NCBI GenBank assembly: GCA_003327425.1
Contig: QOQW01000001.1
Span: 372,001 to 436,000, forward strand
Source of the DNA: Candidatus Ozemibacter sibiricus
GTDB lineage: Bacteria; Muiribacteriota; Ozemobacteria; Ozemobacterales; Ozemobacteraceae
Reading direction: 5' to 3'
Length of the DNA stretch: 64,000 nucleotides
Part shown: positions 49,981 through 58,955 of the stretch, in pieces
Layout of the letters: every line of letters starts with the position of its first letter
Position numbering within the stretch: position 1 is the first letter of the stretch
Position numbers and translations under genes: made by a program
The notes under the pieces: model-generated
What the model was told of the DNA's origin: nothing
Databases searched by the model: none
What the model saw: only the letters and a program-made list of their open reading frames with translations

Positions 49981-50107
49981 AGGGGCCGGGTCGGGGCGAT
50001 CGTCCCCGGCTGAGCATTCGCGCCGCCGGAGGCGGGAGCCCCACGAATCCAGCCCTTCCCTCGGACCATGAACCGTTGAGCGAACATCCAGCCGACTGGA
50101 GGCCGGT

Positions 50108-50136
50108 TTGACAATGCCTGGGATCCGGCCTACCAT
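50108..50136 (+). promoter_or_regulatory. promoter of the giant envelope protein gene
   Basis: TTGACA (50108-50113), 17-base spacer, TACCAT (50131-50136). The predicted start is near 50143, about 55 bases before the ATG at 50199. A GC-rich imperfect hairpin around 49985-50012 may end the cyclase transcript, but it has no T-run. Confidence 0.65.
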
Positions 50137-50198
50137 CTTGCCAAGAGGACGACAGGCCGATGGCCGTCCCAAGAATTGAGGAACCTGGGAGGGAACCC

Positions 50199-53100
50199 AT
50201 GCTGACGAACGGAACAAGGTCGATCTTGGCCCTGGTGGTCCTGGGGTTGCTGTTCGGATGGTGCATGGCGGCACCGACCAGCAGCGCGGCCTCGTCAGGG
50301 GATCTCGTCCCGCTCTCCTTCCTGCCCCCTGCGCCGCCGGCCGGGCGGTTGTCCGCCACCCTGCGCTACATTCCCTTCCGCGATTTCGAAGAGATCTGGC
50401 AGAAGCATCCGCGAGGAGTGCTGATCCCGCGGACGGAATTCGAGCGATTGCGGCTCGACAAAGAAGCCTGGCTGGCGCGGACCCCGGCCAGTCCCCTGCC
50501 TCGACTCGATCAGCCGTTCATCCATGGGCGGTCGACCTTGACCGGGAAGGTCGCTGACAAGGTGGGGGTGTTCGATGCCGAGTTCGTGTTCGAAATGCCG
50601 GTCGATCGGTGGGCCCTCTTGCCCCTGCCGGGGGGCGATATCGGCCTGGAAGAAGTCAGGCTCGATGGCGAACTGGTCGGGGTGGTGGTTTCTCCATTTT
50701 CGGGCATCCAGGATGCCGAGGCCCCCAAGGGTCAGGTGGAGGTGCTGCAGCAACAGCGAAAGGCCGCGGCCGCGGCGGTTCGCCGGCCGGCTCTGACCAC
50801 CGGGCGGCGGGGTGCCGCCAACGATTTCTTCCTGGCGGTGCGCGGGGTAGGTTCCCATGTCGTCCGGGTCAGGTTCGTCTGCCCGCAGATCGATGATCCC
50901 GAGCGGAATGAACTGACCTTCCGGCTGCCGCGGCTGCCCATGCATACGTTCGCAGTGACCCTCGAACCGCCCGGCCAGTTCGCCGAGGTCGATCGCGCCG
51001 AAGGCACGCTCTGCCGCGACGAGAATGGCGTCACTCGAGTGGAAGGGGTCCTCGGCCCCACCGATCGGTTCACCCTGCGCTGGGCGCCGCGTTCCGAGGT
51101 GGCGCCCCATGAGCCTCCTCCCCAAGAACGGCCCGAAGAGGAGGGCGTGCGCGCCCCGGCACCGAGCCCCGCCGTCGCGGTTCCGGCCGAACCGCCCAGG
51201 GTCTATGCCGACAGCGCCACCCTGCTTTCGGTCGGAGAAGGCTACATCCGCAGCGATGCGGTGATCCGCCTGCGGATCGCCCGCTCCGGCCTTGACCGCG
51301 TGGCGGTACGGGTGCCGGCCGGCACCGAGGTGCTCGAGGTCCGCGCGCGCGACCTCGAAAGCTGGCGGGCCGAGGCGGTTGGCTCGGAGACCCGCGTGGT
51401 CTGTGTCTTCTCCTCGCAGATTCGCCAGTCGTGCGAACTGTCACTGGTGTGCGATACCAAGATGGAGGAGACATCCCAGACGGTCTCGCTGCCGGTCCAC
51501 GTCGTCGAAGGGGTCGAGCGCGATGCCGGCTTTCTGGGGGTCGAGGCCCGCACCTCGATCGAGCTCCGCAAAAGTTCCGACCTTGACCGAGAGCGCGGGC
51601 TGCAGGTCTCGGCAGTCGATGTGACCGATCTGCCGCCCGAGCTGGTCAGACGGGCTTTGCGGCCCATTCTGCTCTCCTATCGCTATTTTTCCCCGCCCCA
51701 GACCACCCCGCTGCGCGTGGAGGTCATCCGGCATCAGGACGTCGAGACCTTGACCGCTTCGATCGACCAGATGCGGGCGACCACCTATCTCAGCCACGAG
51801 CGGACCTCGATGACCAGTCTCGATCTGGAGGTCAAGAACAACGGCCGCCAGTATCTCGAAGCCTGGCTGGGCAGCGGGGCCGAGATCATTTCCGCTCAGC
51901 TGAACGGAGCGCCCGTCAAACCTTCGAGCCGCGATGACACTTCTTGCCTCATTCCGCTGGGCGGGGCTCACGGCCGCGCCGCTCCCGATGAGGCGTTCCA
52001 TGTCCGACTGACGTATCGGGCGCCCATCGGGGAATTCGGCCTCGCCCGCCGGCTGAAGGTTCCCCTGCCCAAGCTCGACATGCGGGTGTCCCGACTCGAA
52101 TGGACGCTCTACGCCCCCGAGAGCCATCCGTTGCTGGCGCTTCCGGGCGCCGTGGAGCGGCCCTATCGGAAGGCGTTGTTGCTGCCGTTCCTTTTCCTCG
52201 AGAATGCCGTCTTCCTGCTGACGACTCCGGAGGTTCTGGTCGGGGTGCTTCTGGTGTTGTTGATCGTCCGTTTCCTTGAGGCGTTCTGGAAGAGGCGAAG
52301 CCAGGCGGAACCTGCCCATCCTTCCATGAGCCGTCTGCTCGGCGGGGCGGCCCTGGTGGGATTCCTGTTCGTGCTCGGAATCGTGGCGGGGCCGATGATG
52401 GGCGTCACGGAGCGCCCCCCCTTGTTCGCGCCGCTTCCGCAGAAACAGGAACCGGCCTTCCCCATGGAGATGAGCTCCGCCGGCGCGCCCGCCCTTTCTG
52501 AGGAGATGGCCATGGGGGTCAGCGACCGGGAAGACGTTGCGGACAAAAGGAAAGATGCCAAGGCGGACGTGGTCGGCAGCAAACTGGTCTTGGAAGAGGA
52601 CGGCGCGGTCCAGAGCCTGGCCGCGCCCTCGCCGGCGCCCCGGACGAACCCGGCCGTCAAGCCCGCTGCGGCTCCGCCTCGGAAACGGGCCGGCCGCGAC
52701 CAGGGCGCGTTGCCCGTCGACCCGATCATTCCCCGAACCAACAATCAGATCTTCGTCGTTCGCAACGACGTGCCCGCGCTCGAGGCTCCTGTCGTGCGCG
52801 TGTTGGTGATGCTGGAGCCGGTTCGCCTCGGATGCCTGGTGCTCCTGGCCGTGATCGGCGGGCTCTGGTTCCTGGTCATTCGTGCCTGCGCCAAGGCCGG
52901 TCGCGGGTTCCTGGCCTGGCTGGCGGTCGCCGTCTACGCGGGGGCGCTGCTGGCGCTCGAAGAGGTGGTTCCCGGCGCTCAGGTTCCCGGTCTGGCGGTG
53001 ATCGCGCTCGGGGTGTTGGCGACACTCCTTGGACGTATGTTGGAGTCCCTCAGGGGTAAGGGAGCCGCCACGGTCACGACCGTCCTTCTTCTGCTGGCGT

Positions 53101-55523
53101 TTCCGTTGGGCGCCCAGGCCCAGGAACGCCGCGAGCCGGGCAAGGACCCGCGGGTCGAACAGATCATCGACGTGTACATTCCCTACAGCCAGCTGGGGGA
53201 ACGCCTGGCCACCGATGTTCCACTGGTCTTTCTCACCGACGAAGACTATCGTTACCTGCGCGACCTCGGACTGCCCGAGCCTGATCCTTCCCTCCGTCTG
53301 CCGCCGGTGGGGGTGACCCACGTCGCCTGTTCGCTGGTCGGCTCCGTGCGCGATGACGTGGCTTCCATGCACCTGGGCATGACGGTCGACCTGCTCGGGA
53401 AGGGCTTCAAGCTGATTCCGTTCCCGACCGGGCAGGTCGGCATTCGTTCCCTGCTGCTGGATGGCAAACCGGCCGTCCTCATTCCGGCCGCCGCGGCAAA
53501 GAACCTCTCAGCGGTTCCAGGTCGGGAGGCCTTGCCTGACTCCTCGGTCGTTCAGAACCAGGTGTTCCAGAGACCTGCTTTCGCCCAGGTGGCGAATGCC
53601 CCCTGGAGGCCCGAGACCCCGTCCGACACCGAGCATGCCATCGTCACCGACAAAGAAGGCCGGATCGTCATCGAGGCCGACCTGGTCAAAGACCTGCTGG
53701 GTCGCGGGCAGGCGGTCCGGGCTCGCGAAGGATTCGTTCTCGGGCTGCCGCCTTTCGCGGCCGCCACCCTTGATCTGACCATCGACCGGCCTCGCCAGTT
53801 CGTCGAGATCGAGCCGGCCGCCCGTCTGTCCACGAACGATGAGGGAAATACCACCCGGGTCACGGCCGTGCTGCAACCGGCGCGCACCTTGCGGGTCGAG
53901 TGGCGCGACCGGGGCAAAGCCGGGCCGGCCCCGGCGCCGCAGGACCTTGAACCCGCTTCCGCGCCTGTGGCCGCGCCCGTGATCGCGCAGGATCCCCGGC
54001 TGTTCGCCGACCATGCGGTCCTCTTCACGGTGGCGGAAGGGGTCATCACCGTTCGCGCTCAGGTGACCGTGACCATCGAACAGCAAGGGGTGGGGGAGTT
54101 CTCCTTTGCCATTCCCACCGGAGCGGAAGTGATGGACGTCACCGGTCCCGAGATCGCCAGCTGGGGCGTGACGGTGGCCAGTCCGGGGCAGGTGCTGAGA
54201 GTGGCTCTGCATGCCCAGCGCCGCGATCAGGTCGGGCTGGTCATCGAGCTGGAGCGCGCCACCCCCGCCATCAATGGGGAGTTCCCGCTCGATCTGCCGC
54301 GGCTGCTGGCGGCCGGTCCCCGCGCCCGGATCGAACGCCAGAAAGGCTACTTCGGCGTCGAGGTGGCCGAGGGGCTCGAGGCCAGGATGCTCGATACCCA
54401 GCCCGCGACCATGGTCGATCCGGCCGAGCTGCCTTCCTTCGTGCGGGAGCAGGCTCAGGGGTTCCTGCCCTTCGCGTTCAAGTTCCTGGCCGCGGTCGAG
54501 CCACGCATCCGTCTGACCAAACATCAGGAAATGAGTGTCAGCACCGCGCAGATCGATGGGGCGATCGCCCGCTCGCTGGTGACCAAGGAGGGCCGCGTCC
54601 TGACCCAGCTTGAACTGGTCGTGCGGAACAACAACAACCAGTTCCTGCTGCTCGAAAAGCTGCCCGAGCACCTGAAGATCCTGTCGGTGGTGCTGAACGG
54701 CGATCCGGTCAAGCCCGGGCTGGGCCGGGGCGGCGAGATCTATGTGCCCTTGATCAGATCGCCATTGAAGGGCAAGGCCCTGCAGCCGTTCGGTCTGGTC
54801 ATCTTCCTCGAGGGGAAGGGGCCCGCGCTCAAACGAGGAGGTCGGCTGGCCCTCCACCTGCCGGCTCTCTCGCTCGATATTGCGGAACTGACCTGGGCGG
54901 TTTCGATGCCCGAAGATCTGATGGTGCAGCCCATCAGCCCCGAATTCCTGCCAGGCCGGGGCAGCATCATATCGCTGCCTGGCGTGGTCGGCGGGGCGGG
55001 CGGCCGCCCTCTGATGTCCAATGTCCAGACGCAGTCGGTTCTGCAACGACCTGACGCGACTGCCGCCGGTCTCGGCCGCGCGGGAGGGGGAGTCCTGCCG
55101 GTGGTTCCGGTCATTCCGACCACGCGCAACCAGATGGTGGTGAACAGGAAAATGGTGGCGGCGGGGGCGCCGACCACCTTGCGCCTGGTGTTCCTGCGTG
55201 AATGGCTGGGATCGGAGCTGCTGCTGGGTCTGACCATGGTGGTGGCTGGCCTGCTGGCGTCGGTGTTGACATCGCTGCACCGGGGCACGTGGAAAGGCCC
55301 CGGGGTGAGCGTTCCCCTCATTCTGGGACTGGGGCTGGTGGTAGTGGGTATGGAATTCCTGTTCGGGGCTTCATCCGAGATCCCGGCGCTCCTGCGAGGC
55401 GCGTACCTCAGCGGATTGCAGGTCGGGGTGGTGCTGTTCCTCCTCTGGGCCCTGATGACATGGGTTCCTCCTGTGCCTGTCCGGTCTTCTGCGCCTGCCG
55501 AGCCTGACAAACCAGCTTCCTGA
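50199..55523 (+). CDS. 1774-residue internally duplicated exported/membrane protein, unknown function
   Basis: A very large protein with an N-terminal signal peptide (hydrophobic about 8-30). Two similar halves of roughly 800 residues can be aligned: for example SVGEGYIRSDAVIRLRI in half 1 with TVAEGVITVRAQVTVTI in half 2; LEVKNNGRQYLEAW with LVVRNNNNQFLLLE; and NGAPVKP with NGDPVKP. Each half ends in a similar IPRTNNQ / IPTTRNQ segment followed by membrane helices. Between the halves are about six hydrophobic stretches (52170-53120), the last resembling a signal peptide. Much of the rest looks beta-rich. No enzymatic motif is seen. A strong ribosome site (GGGAGGG) and promoter precede it. 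It looks like two tandem copies fused into one gene. Confidence 0.85.
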   Translation: MLTNGTRSILALVVLGLLFGWCMAAPTSSAASSGDLVPLSFLPPAPPAGRLSATLRYIPFRDFEEIWQKHPRGVLIPRTEFERLRLDKEAWLARTPASPLPRLDQPFIHGRSTLTGKVADKVGVFDAEFVFEMPVDRWALLPLPGGDIGLEEVRLDGELVGVVVSPFSGIQDAEAPKGQVEVLQQQRKAAAAAVRRPALTTGRRGAANDFFLAVRGVGSHVVRVRFVCPQIDDPERNELTFRLPRLPMHTFAVTLEPPGQFAEVDRAEGTLCRDENGVTRVEGVLGPTDRFTLRWAPRSEVAPHEPPPQERPEEEGVRAPAPSPAVAVPAEPPRVYADSATLLSVGEGYIRSDAVIRLRIARSGLDRVAVRVPAGTEVLEVRARDLESWRAEAVGSETRVVCVFSSQIRQSCELSLVCDTKMEETSQTVSLPVHVVEGVERDAGFLGVEARTSIELRKSSDLDRERGLQVSAVDVTDLPPELVRRALRPILLSYRYFSPPQTTPLRVEVIRHQDVETLTASIDQMRATTYLSHERTSMTSLDLEVKNNGRQYLEAWLGSGAEIISAQLNGAPVKPSSRDDTSCLIPLGGAHGRAAPDEAFHVRLTYRAPIGEFGLARRLKVPLPKLDMRVSRLEWTLYAPESHPLLALPGAVERPYRKALLLPFLFLENAVFLLTTPEVLVGVLLVLLIVRFLEAFWKRRSQAEPAHPSMSRLLGGAALVGFLFVLGIVAGPMMGVTERPPLFAPLPQKQEPAFPMEMSSAGAPALSEEMAMGVSDREDVADKRKDAKADVVGSKLVLEEDGAVQSLAAPSPAPRTNPAVKPAAAPPRKRAGRDQGALPVDPIIPRTNNQIFVVRNDVPALEAPVVRVLVMLEPVRLGCLVLLAVIGGLWFLVIRACAKAGRGFLAWLAVAVYAGALLALEEVVPGAQVPGLAVIALGVLATLLGRMLESLRGKGAATVTTVLLLLAFPLGAQAQERREPGKDPRVEQIIDVYIPYSQLGERLATDVPLVFLTDEDYRYLRDLGLPEPDPSLRLPPVGVTHVACSLVGSVRDDVASMHLGMTVDLLGKGFKLIPFPTGQVGIRSLLLDGKPAVLIPAAAAKNLSAVPGREALPDSSVVQNQVFQRPAFAQVANAPWRPETPSDTEHAIVTDKEGRIVIEADLVKDLLGRGQAVRAREGFVLGLPPFAAATLDLTIDRPRQFVEIEPAARLSTNDEGNTTRVTAVLQPARTLRVEWRDRGKAGPAPAPQDLEPASAPVAAPVIAQDPRLFADHAVLFTVAEGVITVRAQVTVTIEQQGVGEFSFAIPTGAEVMDVTGPEIASWGVTVASPGQVLRVALHAQRRDQVGLVIELERATPAINGEFPLDLPRLLAAGPRARIERQKGYFGVEVAEGLEARMLDTQPATMVDPAELPSFVREQAQGFLPFAFKFLAAVEPRIRLTKHQEMSVSTAQIDGAIARSLVTKEGRVLTQLELVVRNNNNQFLLLEKLPEHLKILSVVLNGDPVKPGLGRGGEIYVPLIRSPLKGKALQPFGLVIFLEGKGPALKRGGRLALHLPALSLDIAELTWAVSMPEDLMVQPISPEFLPGRGSIISLPGVVGGAGGRPLMSNVQTQSVLQRPDATAAGLGRAGGGVLPVVPVIPTTRNQMVVNRKMVAAGAPTTLRLVFLREWLGSELLLGLTMVVAGLLASVLTSLHRGTWKGPGVSVPLILGLGLVVVGMEFLFGASSEIPALLRGAYLSGLQVGVVLFLLWALMTWVPPVPVRSSAPAEPDKPAS

Positions 55524-55728
55524 AGAAGCCGGCGGCCTGCCCTGAGGATGGCGGGGACCTCTTCTGACCACGCGAAGAGGGCCCTGCGCAGGACTCGCCT
55601 GGCCGCGGAAGACAAGGCGGTTCCCGAGCGCGCCGCCAAGAACGCGATTCTCCCCCGCCTCGCCGGCGGACCGAACTGGCACGGAGGGGAGGCCAGCCTT
55701 GCCCCTGCCGGTCGGCATGTCATTTTTC

Positions 55729-55757
55729 TTGCCGCTGAGGCAAGAGCGCGTTACACT
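55729..55757 (+). promoter_or_regulatory. promoter of pckA
   Basis: TTGCCG (55729-55734), 17-base spacer, TACACT (55752-55757). The start near 55764 leaves a leader of about 50 bases. The gap from 55524 otherwise shows nothing distinctive. Confidence 0.5.
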
Positions 55758-55813
55758 GGCGCGAGAAAGAGGCCGGCCTGTTGGCCGTCCTACCTGGGAA
55801 AGGAGTTCGTGTC

Positions 55814-57415
55814 GTGAAGCACGAAAAGAGTCTCGGCAAGATCGGTTTGAAAGGGTTGCACCACATCTTCTGGGATGAACCCGTGTCGGTGCTCGTCGAG
55901 GAAGCCCTCCATCGACATGAAGGCTGCCTCGCCGAGAATGGAGCCCTCGTGGTCGAAACCGGAGCCCCTTCCGGGCGCTCGCCCAAAGATAAATACCTCG
56001 TCAAGACCCGCGATACGGGCGATGTCTGGTGGGGATCGGTCAACCGGCCGCTCGCTCCCGAAGTCTGGGATCGCCTGATGGCCTATGCCCGCAGCTACCT
56101 GCAGGGCCGGGAAGTCTTCGTCTTCAACGGGTTTGCCGGAGCCGATCCCGATCATCGCCTGCAGGTGCGGGTCATCGCCGAGCGGGCCTGGCATGCCCTG
56201 TTCGCCCGCACCCTGTTCATCGTCCCCAAGCCTGACGAAGTCCTCCACGACCCGCCCGATTTCACGGTGCTGAACGTCTGCGGGCTCAAAGCGCTCGATT
56301 ACAAGGCCCTCGGCCTCAACTCGGGCATCTTCGTGGTGATCAATTTCGCGGAACGGATGATTCTCATCGGGGGGACCAACTACGCTGGGGAGATCAAAAA
56401 GAGCATCTTCACGGTCCTCAACTACCTCCTCCCCAAGAAGGGCATCCTGCCGATGCACTGCTCCGCCAACGTTGGCAAACAAGGAGATACCGCCCTGTTC
56501 TTCGGACTCTCGGGAACCGGCAAGACCACCCTGTCGGCCGACCCCGACCGTCGGCTGATCGGCGACGATGAACATGGCTGGACCAATCACGGGGTCTTCA
56601 ATTTCGAGGGCGGCTGTTACGCCAAGTGCATCAAGCTGTCTCGCGAAAATGAACCCCAGATCTACAATGCCTTGCGGTTCGGTTCGGTGCTCGAAAACGT
56701 CATCCTGGACGATCGGCGCTGTCCCGATTTCGATGATGGCAGTCTGACCGAGAACACCCGCGCCACCTATCCGGTCGCCTACATCGACAATTGCGTGCAG
56801 GAAGGCATGGGCGGGCATCCCAAGAACATCTTCTTCCTGGCCGCTGATGCCTTCGGGGTTCTGCCGCCCATCGCCCGGTTGTCTTCCGAACAAGCGATGT
56901 ACCATTTCCTTTCCGGGTACACCGCCAAACTGGCCGGCACCGAGGCCGGGGTCGTCGAACCCACGACGACCTTCTCGGCCTGTTTCGGGGCGCCCTTCCT
57001 GGTGCACCACCCCTTTACCTATGCCCAGATGCTTGGAGAAAAGATGCGCCAGCACGACACGCGGCTATGGCTGGTCAATACCGGCTGGAGTGGCGGGGGC
57101 TACGGCATCGGCAAACGCATGAAGATCGGGTACACCCGGGCGCTGCTGAGCGCGGCCCTGTCGGGCGCCCTCGATCATGTCGGGTACGTTCCCGATCCGG
57201 TGTTCGGCCTCCAGGTGCCGCAGGAATGCCCAGGGGTACCGGCGGACATCCTCCAACCACGCAACACCTGGACGGACAAGGGCGCCTACGATCGGGCCGC
57301 GGCTGATCTTGCCCGCAAATTCGTCGAAAACTTCAAGGCCTTCGAAGATCGCGTCGCCCCTGAAGTCATTCAGGCCGGCCCCCGGCTCGAAGGGATCGCG
57401 CGCGCGGCGTCCTGA
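55814..57415 (+). CDS. pckA: phosphoenolpyruvate carboxykinase (ATP)
   Basis: A 533-residue gluconeogenic or anaplerotic enzyme converting oxaloacetate plus ATP to PEP and CO2, or the reverse in fermenters. TGAPSGRSPKDKY, MHCSANVGKQGDTALFFGLSGTGKTTLS (kinase-1 loop), IGDDEHGW (kinase-2) and NTGWSGGGYGIGKRM are the ATP-type PckA signatures; the length is normal. The GTG at 55814 has AAAGGAG eight bases ahead and matches the family N-terminus; the TTG at 55781 is less likely. Confidence 0.95.
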   Translation: MKHEKSLGKIGLKGLHHIFWDEPVSVLVEEALHRHEGCLAENGALVVETGAPSGRSPKDKYLVKTRDTGDVWWGSVNRPLAPEVWDRLMAYARSYLQGREVFVFNGFAGADPDHRLQVRVIAERAWHALFARTLFIVPKPDEVLHDPPDFTVLNVCGLKALDYKALGLNSGIFVVINFAERMILIGGTNYAGEIKKSIFTVLNYLLPKKGILPMHCSANVGKQGDTALFFGLSGTGKTTLSADPDRRLIGDDEHGWTNHGVFNFEGGCYAKCIKLSRENEPQIYNALRFGSVLENVILDDRRCPDFDDGSLTENTRATYPVAYIDNCVQEGMGGHPKNIFFLAADAFGVLPPIARLSSEQAMYHFLSGYTAKLAGTEAGVVEPTTTFSACFGAPFLVHHPFTYAQMLGEKMRQHDTRLWLVNTGWSGGGYGIGKRMKIGYTRALLSAALSGALDHVGYVPDPVFGLQVPQECPGVPADILQPRNTWTDKGAYDRAAADLARKFVENFKAFEDRVAPEVIQAGPRLEGIARAAS

Positions 57416-57444
57416 GCGGTCGCGGCGTTCCTGAACGCCTTCCC

Positions 57445-57480
57445 GTCGCCCCGGTCGTCGGCCGAACCGACCGGGGCGAC
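57445..57480. terminator. 13-base perfect inverted repeat after pckA
   Basis: GTCGCCCCGGTCG pairs with CGACCGGGGCGAC around ten bases, 30 bases after the pckA stop. No T-run follows, so it may act as a 3' stabilising hairpin or a weak terminator. Confidence 0.45.
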
Positions 57481-57514
57481 ACCGTTCGGGATCACCCCAC
57501 CGGGAAGCGACCAG

Positions 57515-57546
57515 AAAAAGACAGGCCCCCGTGGCGGGGGCCTGTC
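57515..57546 (-). terminator. intrinsic terminator after clpX
   Basis: Twelve perfect pairs (GACAGGCCCCCG with CGGGGGCCTGTC) around three bases, followed leftward by five T (A5 at 57515-57519 on the plus strand). It lies 39 bases after the clpX stop. Confidence 0.85.
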
Positions 57547-57584
57547 GCTGATGGTTGTCCGAAGACCTTGCCGCCGAGCCCCGA

Positions 57585-58871
57585 TCAGGCGGCCTCCATC
57601 TCGTCGCGGGCCTTAACGGTCGCTCCCTTGTCGGGGGCGGCTTCGAGCAGGGCGAGCTGGCGATCGACGTAGGCGCGATCGACGCGCAGGGCCGTGATCT
57701 TGGACTCGCGCAGATGGAACATGTCGTTGCGCAGGATCCGCTCGAAGACGTCACGCAAGCCACGGGCGCCGGTTTTGCGTTCCATCGCCACGTCGACGAT
57801 CCGTTCCAGGCCGTCGGTGGTGAAGGTGAGTTCGCAGCCATCCATCTCGCACAGTTTGACGAACTGGCGGACGATCGAATTCTTCGGCTCTTTCAGGATG
57901 CGGAGGAAGTCGGCCCGTTCGAGTCCGTTCAAGGCGACCTTGATGGGGAGTCGGCCGATGAACTCCGGGATGAACCCGAACTGCAGCAGATCGCTCGTCT
58001 CGACGTGATGGAAGAGACGGAAGTCGGCCTGATCTTTGGGAAGGGGATCGGTATTGAAGCCGATCGCCACATCTTTCCGCAGACGGCGTTCGATGATCTT
58101 CTCCAGGCCGACGAACGCTCCGCCGCAGATGAACAGGATGTGGCGCGTGTCGATCTTCACCACCTGCTGCGACATGGGGTTCTTGCGGCCAGCGGTCAAT
58201 GGCACGTTGGCGACGGTTCCTTCGATCAACTTCAGGAACGCCTGCTGGACACCCTCGCCGGAGACGTCGCGCGAGATCGAGACGTTGTTGGTGGTCTTGG
58301 CCTTCTTGTCGATCTCATCGAGGTAGACGATGCCTTTCTGGCAGTCCTCGACCTCATAGTTGGCATCGATCAACAGCGACAGCAGCACATTCTCGACGTC
58401 GTCGCCGACATACCCCGCCTCGGTGTAGCTGGTGCAATCGCCGATGGCGAAGGGGACCTTCAGGATTTTCGACAGGGTGCGGGCGATCAGGGTCTTGCCG
58501 CTGCCTGTCGGGCCGATCATCAAGATGTTCGATTTCTCGAACTCGACGTCGGTGGCATCGATCAGCGACAGGATTTTGTAGTGATTGTAGACCGCGAGCG
58601 AGATGACCTTCTTGGCGGTGTCCTGGCCGATGACGTAATCGGATAAGGCATCGTAGATGCGGGGCGGGGGATAGTCCTTGACCAGCTTCTTGAGATCGAT
58701 CGTGCCTTTCCCGCCTTCTTTGACCAGCGACGCCTTGTCGCGGGCGTTCTTCCGGCGGAAGATGTCTTCGGCGGTATCGACGCAGGTCTTGCAGAGCAGC
58801 AGACCGTCACGGCTTTGCACGAAATCGCCGCCCTTGCGAAGATCCTTGCCGCAGAACACGCAGAAACTCAT
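57585..58871 (-). CDS. clpX: ATP-dependent Clp protease ATP-binding subunit ClpX
   Basis: A 428-residue AAA+ unfoldase. The N-terminal zinc-binding domain has CVFC and CKTC. Walker A is GPTGSGKT, Walker [10 protein letters not shown], and RKNPMSQQ...[18 protein letters not shown] and GARGLR (sensor 2) follow. The [12 protein letters not shown] segment is diagnostic of ClpX. No clpP is adjacent, which is less usual; the upstream co-directional gene is an exported protease with its own terminator between. Own strong terminator downstream. Confidence 0.95.
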   Translation of the reverse strand: MSFCVFCGKDLRKGGDFVQSRDGLLLCKTCVDTAEDIFRRKNARDKASLVKEGGKGTIDLKKLVKDYPPPRIYDALSDYVIGQDTAKKVISLAVYNHYKILSLIDATDVEFEKSNILMIGPTGSGKTLIARTLSKILKVPFAIGDCTSYTEAGYVGDDVENVLLSLLIDANYEVEDCQKGIVYLDEIDKKAKTTNNVSISRDVSGEGVQQAFLKLIEGTVANVPLTAGRKNPMSQQVVKIDTRHILFICGGAFVGLEKIIERRLRKDVAIGFNTDPLPKDQADFRLFHHVETSDLLQFGFIPEFIGRLPIKVALNGLERADFLRILKEPKNSIVRQFVKLCEMDGCELTFTTDGLERIVDVAMERKTGARGLRDVFERILRNDMFHLRESKITALRVDRAYVDRQLALLEAAPDKGATVKARDEMEAA

Positions 58872-58908
58872 GGCTGACCCCCTGTTGGTGGTGATCGCCC
58901 CTCGATGG

Positions 58909-58940
58909 AAAAGGGCTGGAAGATTCGCTCCCAGCCCTTT
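58909..58940 (-). terminator. terminator between the M36-like protease and clpX
   Basis: Ten perfect pairs (AAAGGGCTGG with CCAGCCCTTT) around 11 bases. Read leftward it ends in CCCTTTTCC, a short T-run. It separates the protease gene from clpX. Confidence 0.65.
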
Positions 58941-58955
58941 CCCGGGTGGGGCGGC

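Noticed and set aside
51441-53372. Antisense reading frame of 643 residues within the giant gene
   Set aside because: Low-complexity Arg/Gln/His-rich translation, no start signal, and the sense frame is continuous with signal peptide and promoter.
57445-57546. Two strong hairpins between pckA and clpX considered as a structured regulatory RNA
   Set aside because: The genes converge and each hairpin is placed as expected for a transcript end; the clpX one has a clear T-run. No need for another function.
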